Assembly: GCA_937907025.1 (NCBI GenBank)
Contig: CALESJ010000011.1
Coordinates: forward strand, 1 to 52,517
From: an uncultured Faecalibacterium sp.
Lineage (GTDB): Bacteria; Bacillota; Clostridia; Oscillospirales; Ruminococcaceae
Direction: 5' to 3'
DNA length: 52,517 bases
Below are positions 17,219 to 24,902 of this stretch, in pieces; position 1 is the stretch's first letter; every line of letters starts with the position of its first letter. Below the pieces are notes generated by a model. That model did not search any database and was not told the origin of the DNA. It was given only the letters and a program-made list of their open reading frames with translations. The position numbers were made by a program, and so were the translations under genes.

Positions 17219-18352
17219 ATGCCATATCGTCTGATCCGTCAGGAAGGAACGGCGCGGCGCGGTGAGTTCAAGACCGTGCACGGCACCGTACAAACCCCCG
17301 CTTTTATGAACGTTGCCACCGCAGGCGCCATCAAAGGTGGCCTGTCTGCGTTCGACCTCAAGGACATCCGTGCGCAGGTCATGCTGTGCAACACCTACCA
17401 TCTTCATCTGCGTCCCGGTGATCAGCTTGTAGCTGATATGGGCGGACTGCACAAGTTTACCCGGTGGGACGGCCCGATCCTGACGGACAGCGGCGGATTT
17501 CAGGTGTTCAGCCTGGCCAAGCTGCGCCATATCACCGAAGAGGGTGTCACCTTCAACTCTCATCTGGACGGACATAAGATTTTTATGGGTCCAGAAGAAA
17601 GCATGCAGATTCAGGCAAATCTCGGCTCCACCATCGCCATGGCTTTTGATGAGTGTGTGGAGAATCCTGCTGAGCACGACTATGCCGCTGCCAGCTGCGC
17701 TCGCACCGCTCGTTGGTTGCTGCGCTGCAAGAATGAAATGGCTCGGCTGAAACACGAAGGCAAGGCCGTGAACCCGGATCAGCTTTTGTTCGGCATCAAC
17801 CAGGGCTGCACTTACAAAGACCTGCGTGTAGAGCACATGAAGCAGATTGCCGAGTATGACCTGGATGGGTATGCCATCGGCGGCCTGGCAGTCGGTGAAC
17901 CGGCAGAGGTCATGTATGACGTGATCTCCGCGGTGGAGCCCTATGCACCGAAGGATAAGATCCGGTACCTGATGGGCGTTGGCACACCAGGAAATATCAT
18001 CGAAGGCGTTTACCGCGGCGTCGACCTGTTCGACTGCGTTATGCCCAGCCGCAATGCCCGGCACGGGCACCTGTTCACCTGGAACGGCATCATCAATATC
18101 AAAAACCTGAAGTATGAGCGGGACGAACGCCCCATCGACCCGGAATGTGATTGTCCGGTCTGCCGCAACTTCAGCCGCGCCTATATCCGCCACCTGCAGA
18201 AGGCCGACGAGATGCTTGGCATGCGTCTGGCTGTGATGCATAACCTGTATTTCTACAATCATCTCATGGAACGTATCCGGGAAGCATTGGACAACGGCAC
18301 GTTCCAGCAGTTCCACGACAAGTATGTGAAGCTTCTGGATACAAGAATTTAA
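17219..18352 (+). CDS. tgt: tRNA-guanine(34) transglycosylase
   Basis: A 377-residue TIM-barrel enzyme that swaps guanine-34 for a queuosine precursor in tRNAs with GUN anticodons. The catalytic base sits in LTDSGGFQVFSL, the nucleophilic Asp in DLFDCVMPSRNARHG, and the zinc site is CDCPVC with a later His. GGAG is seven bases before ATG 17219; the open extension to 17198 is not expected to be translated. yajC follows 80 bp later, which is the classic tgt-yajC order. queA and preQ0 genes are not in the window. Confidence 0.96.
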   Translation: MPYRLIRQEGTARRGEFKTVHGTVQTPAFMNVATAGAIKGGLSAFDLKDIRAQVMLCNTYHLHLRPGDQLVADMGGLHKFTRWDGPILTDSGGFQVFSLAKLRHITEEGVTFNSHLDGHKIFMGPEESMQIQANLGSTIAMAFDECVENPAEHDYAAASCARTARWLLRCKNEMARLKHEGKAVNPDQLLFGINQGCTYKDLRVEHMKQIAEYDLDGYAIGGLAVGEPAEVMYDVISAVEPYAPKDKIRYLMGVGTPGNIIEGVYRGVDLFDCVMPSRNARHGHLFTWNGIINIKNLKYERDERPIDPECDCPVCRNFSRAYIRHLQKADEMLGMRLAVMHNLYFYNHLMERIREALDNGTFQQFHDKYVKLLDTRI

Positions 18353-18360
18353 CAAAACAC

Positions 18361-18389
18361 TTGCGCAAACGCGTCAAATTCGCTATAAT
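18361..18389 (+). promoter_or_regulatory. Promoter of yajC
   Basis: TTGCGC (18361-18366), 17 bp, TATAAT (18384-18389). A GTCTTAAAA element 9-17 bp downstream repeats the motif seen near the rubrerythrin promoter. Confidence 0.65.
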
Positions 18390-18432
18390 CTTCTTATGTC
18401 TTAAAATAACAGCAGTATAAGGAGCCATTGAT

Positions 18433-18783
18433 ATGATTCAGTTTTTGGAGCAGACTGCCGGCACTGGCAACATTCTTTTGACCATGGTTCTGCCGATGGT
18501 CCTGGTGATCGCTTTTATGTACCTGATCATCTACGTTCCGCAGAAGCGTCAGGACAAAAAAGACACTGCCATGCGCAACTCCATTGAGATCGGTGACGAA
18601 GTGACCACCATCGGCGGTGTTGTCGGCCGTGTTGCCGCCATCAAAGATGACACCTTCGTCCTGGAAACCACCAGCGACCGCGTCAAGATTCGTTTCCGTC
18701 GTTCGGCTATTTCTTCCGTTGAAAAGCTCGATATGGGCACCGGCAAGGATGATACCAAGAAGGATTCTTCCGCGAAGAAGTAA
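18433..18783 (+). CDS. yajC: Preprotein translocase subunit YajC
   Basis: A 116-residue single-pass membrane protein (segment about 17-36) with the family signature YVPQKRQDKK and the short beta domain IGDEVTTIGGVVGRV. It is an accessory of the SecYEG-SecDF-YidC holotranslocon. The C-terminal tail is rich in Lys and Asp. AAGGAG lies nine bases before the ATG. It is preceded by tgt and followed at once by a terminator. Confidence 0.94.
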   Translation: MIQFLEQTAGTGNILLTMVLPMVLVIAFMYLIIYVPQKRQDKKDTAMRNSIEIGDEVTTIGGVVGRVAAIKDDTFVLETTSDRVKIRFRRSAISSVEKLDMGTGKDDTKKDSSAKK

Positions 18784-18810
18784 TCTTATCGCCTTTTTGC
18801 AAACATAACA

Positions 18811-18853
18811 AAACGCCCCCTTGCATACTGTCTAGTGCAAGGGGGCGTTTTTT
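18811..18853 (+). terminator. Terminator of yajC, abutting the next start codon
   Basis: AAACGCCCCCTTGCA (18811-18825) pairs with TGCAAGGGGGCGTTT around TACTGTCTAG, then a T-run ends at 18853. The next base is the A of an ATG. Confidence 0.9.
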
Positions 18854-19318
18854 ATGAACAAGAGCAAAGTAAGAAGCAAACGTACCGGATTGGCTCGCCG
18901 CACAGCACGACGAAGCACGCACAACCATAGTTCCCACCGATTGTTGCTGTCCGTTTTGCGCAACATAGTGTCCGGCATCAGCATTGCCGTTATACTCCTG
19001 TGTGGAATTGCCGCTATTTTTGCCAACACCAATCTTCCGCTCTCCTGGATCGGCCCGGCCGCATGCACAGCTGCCGCCGCAGGCGCATTTGTTTCAGGGC
19101 TGACACTCAGCCGCAGTATAGAGCGGTTCCGGCTTTTTGCCGGGCTGGGATGCGGTATTTTCTATTGTCTGTGCTCACTGCTCGGCAGCCTCATGGCCTC
19201 CCACATCCCCGCAATCAGCAGCAGCAATCTGTCCTTGCTGGCCGTTTTGTTTTTCGGCGCCGTTGCCGGCAGTGCTGCCGGGGCTTTGCATAACGGCTCT
19301 GCCGGCGGGGTACGCTGA
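18854..19318 (+). CDS. Small membrane protein, TIGR04086-like
   Basis: A 154-residue protein with a basic N-terminus (about 1-30, many Lys/Arg) and four hydrophobic segments (about 34-56, 60-80, 90-112 and 122-145). Size and topology fit the clostridial TIGR04086 membrane-protein family of unknown function, which is often next to yajC. The ATG directly follows the terminator T-run; the only SD-like sequence (AAGGGGG) lies in the 3' arm of that terminator. The gene therefore depends on read-through or on an RNA form in which the stem is open. It overlaps the spoIIM-like gene by one base. Confidence 0.72.
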   Translation: MNKSKVRSKRTGLARRTARRSTHNHSSHRLLLSVLRNIVSGISIAVILLCGIAAIFANTNLPLSWIGPAACTAAAAGAFVSGLTLSRSIERFRLFAGLGCGIFYCLCSLLGSLMASHIPAISSSNLSLLAVLFFGAVAGSAAGALHNGSAGGVR

Positions 19319-19995
19319 TGCGCGCCGCACATACGGCCCTTCCGGGCCTGCTCCGGACAGCCACAGGCACCATTCCGGGAGCGCATTCGGCTCCATCAGG
19401 CAAGGCAGAAAGCACACATCCAAGTATTTATTGGCGCAATGCCGGCCTGCTTTTTGTTTGCCTGTTTTTTGCAGGATACCTGCTCGGTATTTTGAACGGA
19501 AAAACCGGCAGTTCCGCTTTTGTAGATTTTCTGGCTGCTCACTACATGGATGGCACCGCTTTTTCGTCCTTTTCTTCGCTATTTTTCGATTTATGCAGCG
19601 GTGCCTTTTTGCAGTCGCTTCTTGTTCTTCTGTGTGGATTCAGCGCTGTGGGAAGCCTTTTCCTCAGTCTGTACTTTGCAGCACGCGGCGCCGTTCTCGG
19701 CCTTTGTGCTGCCGCTGTATTCGTACAGGGCGGCACCCGGGCTCTCGTCATCCACTGGATGCTGACCTGCCTGCCGGACCTTGGAATTTTTCTGGTCATG
19801 CTATGGCTGTCTGTTCGGGCAAACCGGTGCGCCTGCCTGATCTTTCGTACCGCCATATTGAACGCGGGCCACCTGCGTCAGTCTTTTCCGCTCCGGCAGC
19901 TCCTGATGCAATTTCTGACCGCGCTTTTGCTGTGTGCCGGATGCTGCCTGCTGGGGGCCGCATCAGGGGTCCTCTTCGCCGGCGTCCTCCTCTGA
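19318..19995 (+). CDS. spoIIM: Stage II sporulation protein M-like membrane protein
   Basis: A 225-residue protein with a polar N-terminus (about 1-38) and about five membrane segments. It resembles SpoIIM, part of the DMP complex that remodels peptidoglycan during engulfment. The typical features are the LLFVCLFFAGYLLGILNG start and a central GAVLGLCAAA with VIHWMLTCLPDLG. The neighbouring xerD-like gene matches the Bacillus spoIIM-xerD neighbourhood. The start overlaps the previous stop as TGATG. Its 3' end overlaps the convergent recombinase gene by 33 bp. Confidence 0.7.
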   Translation: MRAAHTALPGLLRTATGTIPGAHSAPSGKAESTHPSIYWRNAGLLFVCLFFAGYLLGILNGKTGSSAFVDFLAAHYMDGTAFSSFSSLFFDLCSGAFLQSLLVLLCGFSAVGSLFLSLYFAARGAVLGLCAAAVFVQGGTRALVIHWMLTCLPDLGIFLVMLWLSVRANRCACLIFRTAILNAGHLRQSFPLRQLLMQFLTALLLCAGCCLLGAASGVLFAGVLL

Positions 19996-21033
19996 CTTTT
20001 CTGTGGCAGAAGCCTTCTGCTGCGGCGTAAAGTGATGAGAGGAAAGGGGAGAGGCAGCGACTGCATCCCGCAGCTGCTGCTGATTGATATGGGTATAAAT
20101 CTGTGTTGTGGACACGTTTTCATGGCCCAGAATCTCTTTCAGTGCCAGCATATCCACGCCACCCTGATACATGAGTGTCGCTGCCGTATGGCGCAATTTA
20201 TGCGGCGAATAACCACGCCCAGACAGCCCGGCACTTTGCAGGCAGCGTTCTACAATCTGCTGCACGCGGCGTGCCGTCAGGCGTTTTCCGGTGCGTTTGG
20301 ATACAAACAGCGCATTGGGTTCCGCCAGATGCGGCAGCGCTGCGCGAACCGGCAGATAATGGTCCAAGGCATCCTGGCAGGCATTATTAAGATAGACCAG
20401 ACGCTCTTTACCGCCTTTTCCGGTAATACGGATGGTTCCATCCTTGAAATCGCTCAGGTTGATGGTTATCAGTTCTGCCAGACGCATACCACAATTGAGA
20501 AATAACGTTAAAATGCAGAAATCCCGTTCATAGAAGTCACTTTGTATATTATTTAACAAATCAATACTTTCTTCGGCGGACAGGTATTTCGGCAGCGTTT
20601 TTTTGGGTGTGCCTAAGCTGATATTAGCCGTGGGATCATCGTGGAGAAGATTCATCTGATTGCACAGGTACCCAAAAAATCCCCGAAGAGCCGAAAGCTT
20701 TCGGGCGCGGGCTTTCGGCCCGTTTTCATTGGTTCGCACATAGTCCAGGTAATTCAGGATGTCCCGCTTCTGAATCTTTCTGATCTGGTCCAGATCAATA
20801 TGGGTCAGATCAATCTTTTCAGGGCTTTCTTCCAGCGTCTGCTGGCTGTACAGGGACCAGGAAACCATCATATAACGAAAGAATCCACGCAGATCCAGAT
20901 AATAGCCGTTAACGGTACGCGGAGAACGCAGTTTGACGAAATCCAGGTAGTGGAGATACTCGATCACTGTATCGGGCACGTCCAGGTACGGTGCATGGCG
21001 CTCCGGATGCGCTGCATCTATATAAGTACTCAT
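19963..21033 (-). CDS. XerD-like tyrosine recombinase
   Basis: A 356-residue tyrosine recombinase. The N-terminal SAM-like core-binding domain spans about 22-150, with an unusual insertion around 50-85, and the catalytic domain about 165-335. The catalytic set is complete: Arg in NCGMRLAELI, Lys in TGKGGKERL, HKLRHTAATL, and His plus Tyr in LGHENVSTTQIYTHI. Housekeeping Xer proteins resolve chromosome dimers at dif; the chromosomal setting beside a spoIIM-like gene favours that role over a phage integrase. It is about 50 residues longer than XerD, partly from a charged tail. The promoter region has a striking triple half-site. Confidence 0.88.
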   Translation of the reverse strand: MSTYIDAAHPERHAPYLDVPDTVIEYLHYLDFVKLRSPRTVNGYYLDLRGFFRYMMVSWSLYSQQTLEESPEKIDLTHIDLDQIRKIQKRDILNYLDYVRTNENGPKARARKLSALRGFFGYLCNQMNLLHDDPTANISLGTPKKTLPKYLSAEESIDLLNNIQSDFYERDFCILTLFLNCGMRLAELITINLSDFKDGTIRITGKGGKERLVYLNNACQDALDHYLPVRAALPHLAEPNALFVSKRTGKRLTARRVQQIVERCLQSAGLSGRGYSPHKLRHTAATLMYQGGVDMLALKEILGHENVSTTQIYTHINQQQLRDAVAASPLSSHHFTPQQKASATEKSEEDAGEEDP

Positions 21034-21140
21034 TCAACAAACAACCTTTCCAACAAAGTTCCGATTGAGAGAAGTTGCCGGTGCTGCCAACCAGCGGATT
21101 GAGGCATTCCGGCAGGTCTTCACAGGAAAGCCCCTTCCCT

Positions 21141-21183
21141 CTATTTCGCTAAACTTACATTTAGCGAAATAGTGTGTTTCGCT
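21141..21183. promoter_or_regulatory. Palindromic operator-like region before the xerD-like gene
   Basis: A 13-bp inverted repeat, CTATTTCGCTAAA and TTTAGCGAAATAG, with a 6-bp centre (21141-21172). A third TTTCGCT half-site lies at 21177-21183 over the predicted transcription start. It can also fold as an RNA hairpin in the leader. Confidence 0.65.
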
Positions 21184-21187
21184 TTTT

Positions 21188-21216
21188 ACTATACCATGCT
21201 TTTCCCCGCCTGTCAA
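21188..21216 (-). promoter_or_regulatory. Promoter of the xerD-like gene
   Basis: On the reverse strand TTGACA (21211-21216), 17 bp, TATAGT (21188-21193). The leader is about 148 nt long. Confidence 0.82.
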
Positions 21217-21255
21217 ACCGATGGAACTTTCGGCTCCTTACAGGTCCCATAATGC

Positions 21256-21308
21256 AAACAGACCATGCCCAGCGCTCATGCAGCGCAACCGGACATGGTC
21301 TGTTTTTT
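21256..21308. terminator. Bidirectional terminator-like hairpin
   Basis: AAACAGACCATG (21256-21267) pairs with CATGGTCTGTTT (21294-21305). An inner GCGCT/AGCGC stem is also possible. The T-run is long on the forward strand and short on the reverse strand, where the DUF7916-like gene ends. Confidence 0.65.
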
Positions 21309-22234
21309 TAGCGATTGATGGACAGCGCCATACGATGGTATGTGTGCCGTTCACCGCGAATGGCAATGGAATACGCCAGAATATTTTGCGGAAGTGCCAT
21401 ACCGGGCACGCCGGTATCACCGATGTGGTGCAGGTCCGCCCCGGCCATCTTACACCATAGCGCGATCTGCCGGATCGTTGCCGTATCTGCACCTTCCTGA
21501 GATGTACCAATAGCTGTCATCAGCAAAGCGCCACGGCTATGCACATATTCGGCCAGCTTGTGCACTGCTTCCACCGTAATGCCAGGAACTGTACCGGGAG
21601 CCGGAACCAGAACAATGTCTGCACCGGCGTCCAGAAATTCCTGTGCATCCTGTAAGGTCATAATCGCTTCGCCGCTCTGGGAAAGGATTCCTGCTCCGTG
21701 CATCTTGCCCGCTGCCAGAATTACCCGGTCCCCTGCTGCCGCTTTCATCTTACGCAGCGCATCCACAATCGCTTCGTTGGCGACGCCGTTGCCCGGATTT
21801 CCGGTAAGCAGAATCATATCCACGCCCATATCAGCCGCTCTGACGGCATTCTCGGCCGTAGCCAGTCTGCCAGCCGACATCTGCCACAACGTTCCATCAT
21901 TGGAAGCTGCCAGTTCCGGGTCCACCGGTTCCAGATTAATTCCAATCACGCGGCCGGTCAGCCTTTTAAGCTCCCGAACCGTGTCCTCCGGTGCCACTTT
22001 CGGCAGTGCATGGACAACCGGATTCTGTACATCAAACATATTCAGCAGCAGAACATCTGCTCCCAGGGAGGCTGCATATTCAGCATTGGTCACATCGTTC
22101 AGCAACGGCTGGGTGATGCCGATGGTTTCACTGACCATCACACGTCCCTCACAGCCTGCCATGGATTCCAGCAGCTCCCGCTTGCCGAAAGTTGCCAGCT
22201 CACTGGCCGTGCAGTCCAACAGACGCTTGACCAT
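21308..22234 (-). CDS. TIM-barrel protein of unknown function (DUF7916-like)
   Basis: A 308-residue soluble protein with a repeated beta-alpha pattern: GADVLLLNMFDVQNP, GRVIGINLEPVDP, GVDMILLTGNPGNGV, GADIVLVPAPGTVPG and HHIGDTGVPGMALP. These strand ends look like a phosphate-binding TIM barrel, of the kind labelled DUF7916 or PEP-mutase-like; the reaction is not known. ATG 22234 is preferred over 22243 because GAGGAGG then lies nine bases upstream, directly at the end of sseB. The two genes are translationally linked. Confidence 0.6.
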   Translation of the reverse strand: MVKRLLDCTASELATFGKRELLESMAGCEGRVMVSETIGITQPLLNDVTNAEYAASLGADVLLLNMFDVQNPVVHALPKVAPEDTVRELKRLTGRVIGINLEPVDPELAASNDGTLWQMSAGRLATAENAVRAADMGVDMILLTGNPGNGVANEAIVDALRKMKAAAGDRVILAAGKMHGAGILSQSGEAIMTLQDAQEFLDAGADIVLVPAPGTVPGITVEAVHKLAEYVHSRGALLMTAIGTSQEGADTATIRQIALWCKMAGADLHHIGDTGVPGMALPQNILAYSIAIRGERHTYHRMALSINR

Positions 22235-22235
22235 C

Positions 22236-23153
22236 TCAGTCATCCTCCTCGTCCAGATTTACGCGGCCTTTTCCGCGCACATAGAACGGTTCGCTGTCCC
22301 GCATACCCTGCTGGCCGAGAGGCGTTTCCGAGGTAGTAATATTCAGATTGATTTTTTTCGCCACGTTTTCGGCCGAGCCCATGAACGGACGCGCCGCCTG
22401 TGCAATGGCCGCAAACAATTTGTCATCCTTGGCGGAATCCAGCACCAGCAGATAGAAGCGGTCGGTATCGTTGACCACCATCATCTGCAAGTACGCCGCT
22501 GCCACCCCAGGCTGCTGTGCAAACAGATCGCACAGCGGATTCAAGAGGGCATCCGGATAGACAGAAGGCTCCACAATGGTAATTTTATCGCCGGGCTTGA
22601 TCTGGGTCTGCCGCAATCCTGCCTTGGCACGCAGCACAGCCGCATCGTGCTGCTGCTTGATAGAGGCCACCATCTTGGACTCAAAACGCAGGTTGTCGCC
22701 GAAGGGGTCAACCACAAACCCGGCCACTTTTTCGTTCTGCTGCAACATACTGGCATAATCGTCAAACCGAAGAGCCATCACCTGGGTGGCTGCATTCTGC
22801 TGCCACTTGCGCAGTTCCTCTTCATTGGTGAACGCCGGGAAGAAAGACCGCCCGTCGGTGGCTTTCAGCAAAGAAAAAGTCACCTTTGTATCCTTGGGCA
22901 TCTGCACACGGCCGGTTGCATCCGGCTTCGGCAGTTCTCCCTGAAATTCGACCTTGGCCGGCGCCAGGAAAATGGCACGGGTCAGCTGATTGATGACCAG
23001 ATTCAGATTCTGCGGATTATTTTCCTGACGCAGCTTCTTGGCCGCCGCGTTCAGTTCGGGGTTAGCCACCGGCTGCTTGGTCACCGGATTCAAAATGTGA
23101 CCGGAAGGCTGCTTCGGCGTCGTCGGAGCGGCAGGCTGATTGCTCTTTTTCAT
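22236..23153 (-). CDS. SseB-family protein
   Basis: A 305-residue soluble protein with an N-terminal SseB domain (about 40-165, containing KVTFSLLKATDGRSFFPAFT and ALRFDDYASML) and a C-terminal SseB_C domain (about 180-290, with KPGDKITIVEPSVYPDALL and RFYLLVLD). The family is named after enhanced serine sensitivity in E. coli; the molecular role is unresolved. The first about 35 residues are Pro/Ala/Lys-rich and probably disordered. AAGGAG precedes the ATG. It is 47 bp behind radA and likely shares its transcript. Confidence 0.85.
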   Translation of the reverse strand: MKKSNQPAAPTTPKQPSGHILNPVTKQPVANPELNAAAKKLRQENNPQNLNLVINQLTRAIFLAPAKVEFQGELPKPDATGRVQMPKDTKVTFSLLKATDGRSFFPAFTNEEELRKWQQNAATQVMALRFDDYASMLQQNEKVAGFVVDPFGDNLRFESKMVASIKQQHDAAVLRAKAGLRQTQIKPGDKITIVEPSVYPDALLNPLCDLFAQQPGVAAAYLQMMVVNDTDRFYLLVLDSAKDDKLFAAIAQAARPFMGSAENVAKKINLNITTSETPLGQQGMRDSEPFYVRGKGRVNLDEEDD

Positions 23154-23200
23154 GTTGTTCTCCTTATCTCTTTGCTCTATCCATAAAAATTACTGCAAGT

Positions 23201-24604
23201 TCAATCCTTGAGCTTGATGGCATTGACGGCTTCACGCAGGTAGGCTACCCCCACCAGATGCAGCCCCGGGAATTGGCTCTGATCCAGCATCTTCATGTTA
23301 TGTTTGGGGATAATGGCCGTATCAAAACCGACGCGCTGCGCCTCACGCAAGCGGGTTTCCAGATGCGGAACACTGCGCACTTCCCCGCCCAGTCCCACTT
23401 CTCCGATGGCCAGTGTCTTTTCAGCAATCGGCAGGTCCAACAGGCTGGATACCATGGCCAGGCATGCCGGCAAATCGCAGGCAGTTTCATCCAGACGCAA
23501 ACCGCCCACCACATTCAGATAAACATCCTGATTGCCGAAGAAATGTCCGGTGCGTTTTTCCAGAACAGCCAGTAACAAATACATGCGGTTATAGTCAAAT
23601 CCGCTGGCCGTCCGGCGCGGGCTGGGAAACGAGGTTTTTGTTACAAGTGCCTGCAATTCTCCCAACACTGGACGGGTGCCTTCCATCACACAGGCCACGC
23701 AGGTGCCGCTGATTCCCAGCGGGCGCCCTTCCAGCATGACCTGGGACGGGTTTTCAATCTGTTCCAAGCCGCGCCCGGTCATATCGAACATGCCGATTTC
23801 ATTGGTGGAACCGTAACGGTTTTTGACCGCACGCAGAACGCGGTACGGCAGGGTCTTGTCCCCTTCAAAATACAAAACCGTATCCACAATGTGTTCCATG
23901 ACTTTGGGCCCGGCGATAGCGCCGTCTTTGTTGACATGGCCCACAATAAAGGTTGGTATCTCATACGTCTTGGCCACATTGAGAAAGCGTGCGGTGCTCT
24001 CCTTGACCTGAGAAACGGTACCGGAGGAAGAAGCGATATCCGTGCAGCGCATGGTCTGAATGGAGTCGATTACCACAAGGTCCGGCTTCATCTGTTCAAT
24101 CAGGCCGCAGATTTCATCCACATCACTTTCTGCCACCAGAGAGATGTTATCCTGCGGCACGTTGAGCCGCACCGCACGCAGCTTGATCTGGCGGACAGAC
24201 TCTTCACCCGTGACATACAGGACCGAATGGGTCCGGGAAACTTCCCCGCACAGCTGCAGCAGAATGGTGGATTTGCCGATACCCGGCTCGCCGCCGATCA
24301 GCGTCACACTGCCGATCACGATACCTCCGCCGAGAACACGATCCAGTTCCCCTATGCCGGTAACGATACGGCTCTTTTCTTCCGTGGTGCTGACGCCGCT
24401 GAGCTTGAGTGGTGTCAGACTGGTTTGCCCCGGGGTGCGCACCGCAGCGGCGGCCTTTCCGGAAGAAGACTTGGCCGGTTCTGCCACCACATCCTCCGTC
24501 ATGGTATTCCAGGCCCCGCAGGAAGGACACCGTCCCAGCCAGCGGGGACTGGTTTCACCACACTGGGTACAGACATAAATTGTTTTCAGTTTGTCTTTCG
24601 GCAT
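23201..24604 (-). CDS. radA: DNA repair protein RadA (Sms)
   Basis: A 467-residue RecA-like DNA-repair helicase that promotes branch migration in recombination. It has an N-terminal C4 zinc finger (VCTQCGE, RCPSCGAWN), Walker A GGEPGIGKS, Walker B LVVIDSIQ, the RadA-specific KNRYGSTNEIG motif and a C-terminal Lon-like domain (about 290-460). Length is standard. GGGAGG stands before ATG 24604 and a consensus promoter about 30 bp further. It heads a unit with sseB and the DUF7916-like gene. Confidence 0.96.
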   Translation of the reverse strand: MPKDKLKTIYVCTQCGETSPRWLGRCPSCGAWNTMTEDVVAEPAKSSSGKAAAAVRTPGQTSLTPLKLSGVSTTEEKSRIVTGIGELDRVLGGGIVIGSVTLIGGEPGIGKSTILLQLCGEVSRTHSVLYVTGEESVRQIKLRAVRLNVPQDNISLVAESDVDEICGLIEQMKPDLVVIDSIQTMRCTDIASSSGTVSQVKESTARFLNVAKTYEIPTFIVGHVNKDGAIAGPKVMEHIVDTVLYFEGDKTLPYRVLRAVKNRYGSTNEIGMFDMTGRGLEQIENPSQVMLEGRPLGISGTCVACVMEGTRPVLGELQALVTKTSFPSPRRTASGFDYNRMYLLLAVLEKRTGHFFGNQDVYLNVVGGLRLDETACDLPACLAMVSSLLDLPIAEKTLAIGEVGLGGEVRSVPHLETRLREAQRVGFDTAIIPKHNMKMLDQSQFPGLHLVGVAYLREAVNAIKLKD

Positions 24605-24633
24605 GGCGCGCCCTCCCCTTCTGTATCCCGTTT

Positions 24634-24662
24634 ATTATAGCCCAAAACGAACATGGGGGCAA
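24634..24662 (-). promoter_or_regulatory. Promoter of radA
   Basis: On the reverse strand TTGCCC (24657-24662), 17 bp, TATAAT (24634-24639). Confidence 0.7.
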
Positions 24663-24696
24663 GGGGCGGCGGGAATTGCCCGGGAAAGCGTTCCTT

Positions 24697-24837
24697 TTAT
24701 TTAGACGCAGAGAAAGCATAGGCTTCCTGTATCCAGGACATCAGTTCCTCGTCAATTGCTTCCTGTCTGTCAATCAGCACATGATGGGTCCAGCGCCCGG
24801 GGTATGCTTCCACAACAGCTTCCAGACTGAAATACAA
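24697..24837 (-). pseudogene. 3' remnant of a small DUF-type gene behind tyrS
   Basis: An open reverse-strand frame encodes about 46 residues, including YFSLEAVVEAYPGRWTHHVL and ending EELMSWIQEAYAFSASK. This looks like the C-terminal end of a YjbR/DUF5655-type small protein. No SD or ATG is found, and the frame begins inside the T-run of the tyrS terminator, so the 5' part seems to be missing. The family call is tentative; the coding character is inferred from the protein-like composition. Confidence 0.45.
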
Positions 24838-24869
24838 AAAGCCGTTCCGGCTGTCTGCGGAACGGCTTT
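24835..24869 (-). terminator. Terminator of tyrS
   Basis: AAAGCCGTTCCG (24838-24849) pairs with CGGAACGGCTTT (24858-24869); on the reverse strand the stem is followed by TTTTTG. Confidence 0.88.
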
Positions 24870-24902
24870 GCACAGGGAAGCCGACCGTTCCTTACAGAAC
24901 GA

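Noticed and set aside
17036..18355. A 439-codon reverse frame opposite tgt
   Set aside because: Shadow of tgt; the tgt motifs are complete.
21034..21216. A 60-codon reverse frame in the leader of the xerD-like gene
   Set aside because: It starts before the -10 box and spans the palindrome, so it cannot be a normal gene.
21558..23186. A 542-codon forward frame opposite the DUF7916-like and sseB genes
   Set aside because: No recognisable domain or start signal; the reverse-strand genes have SDs and coupling.
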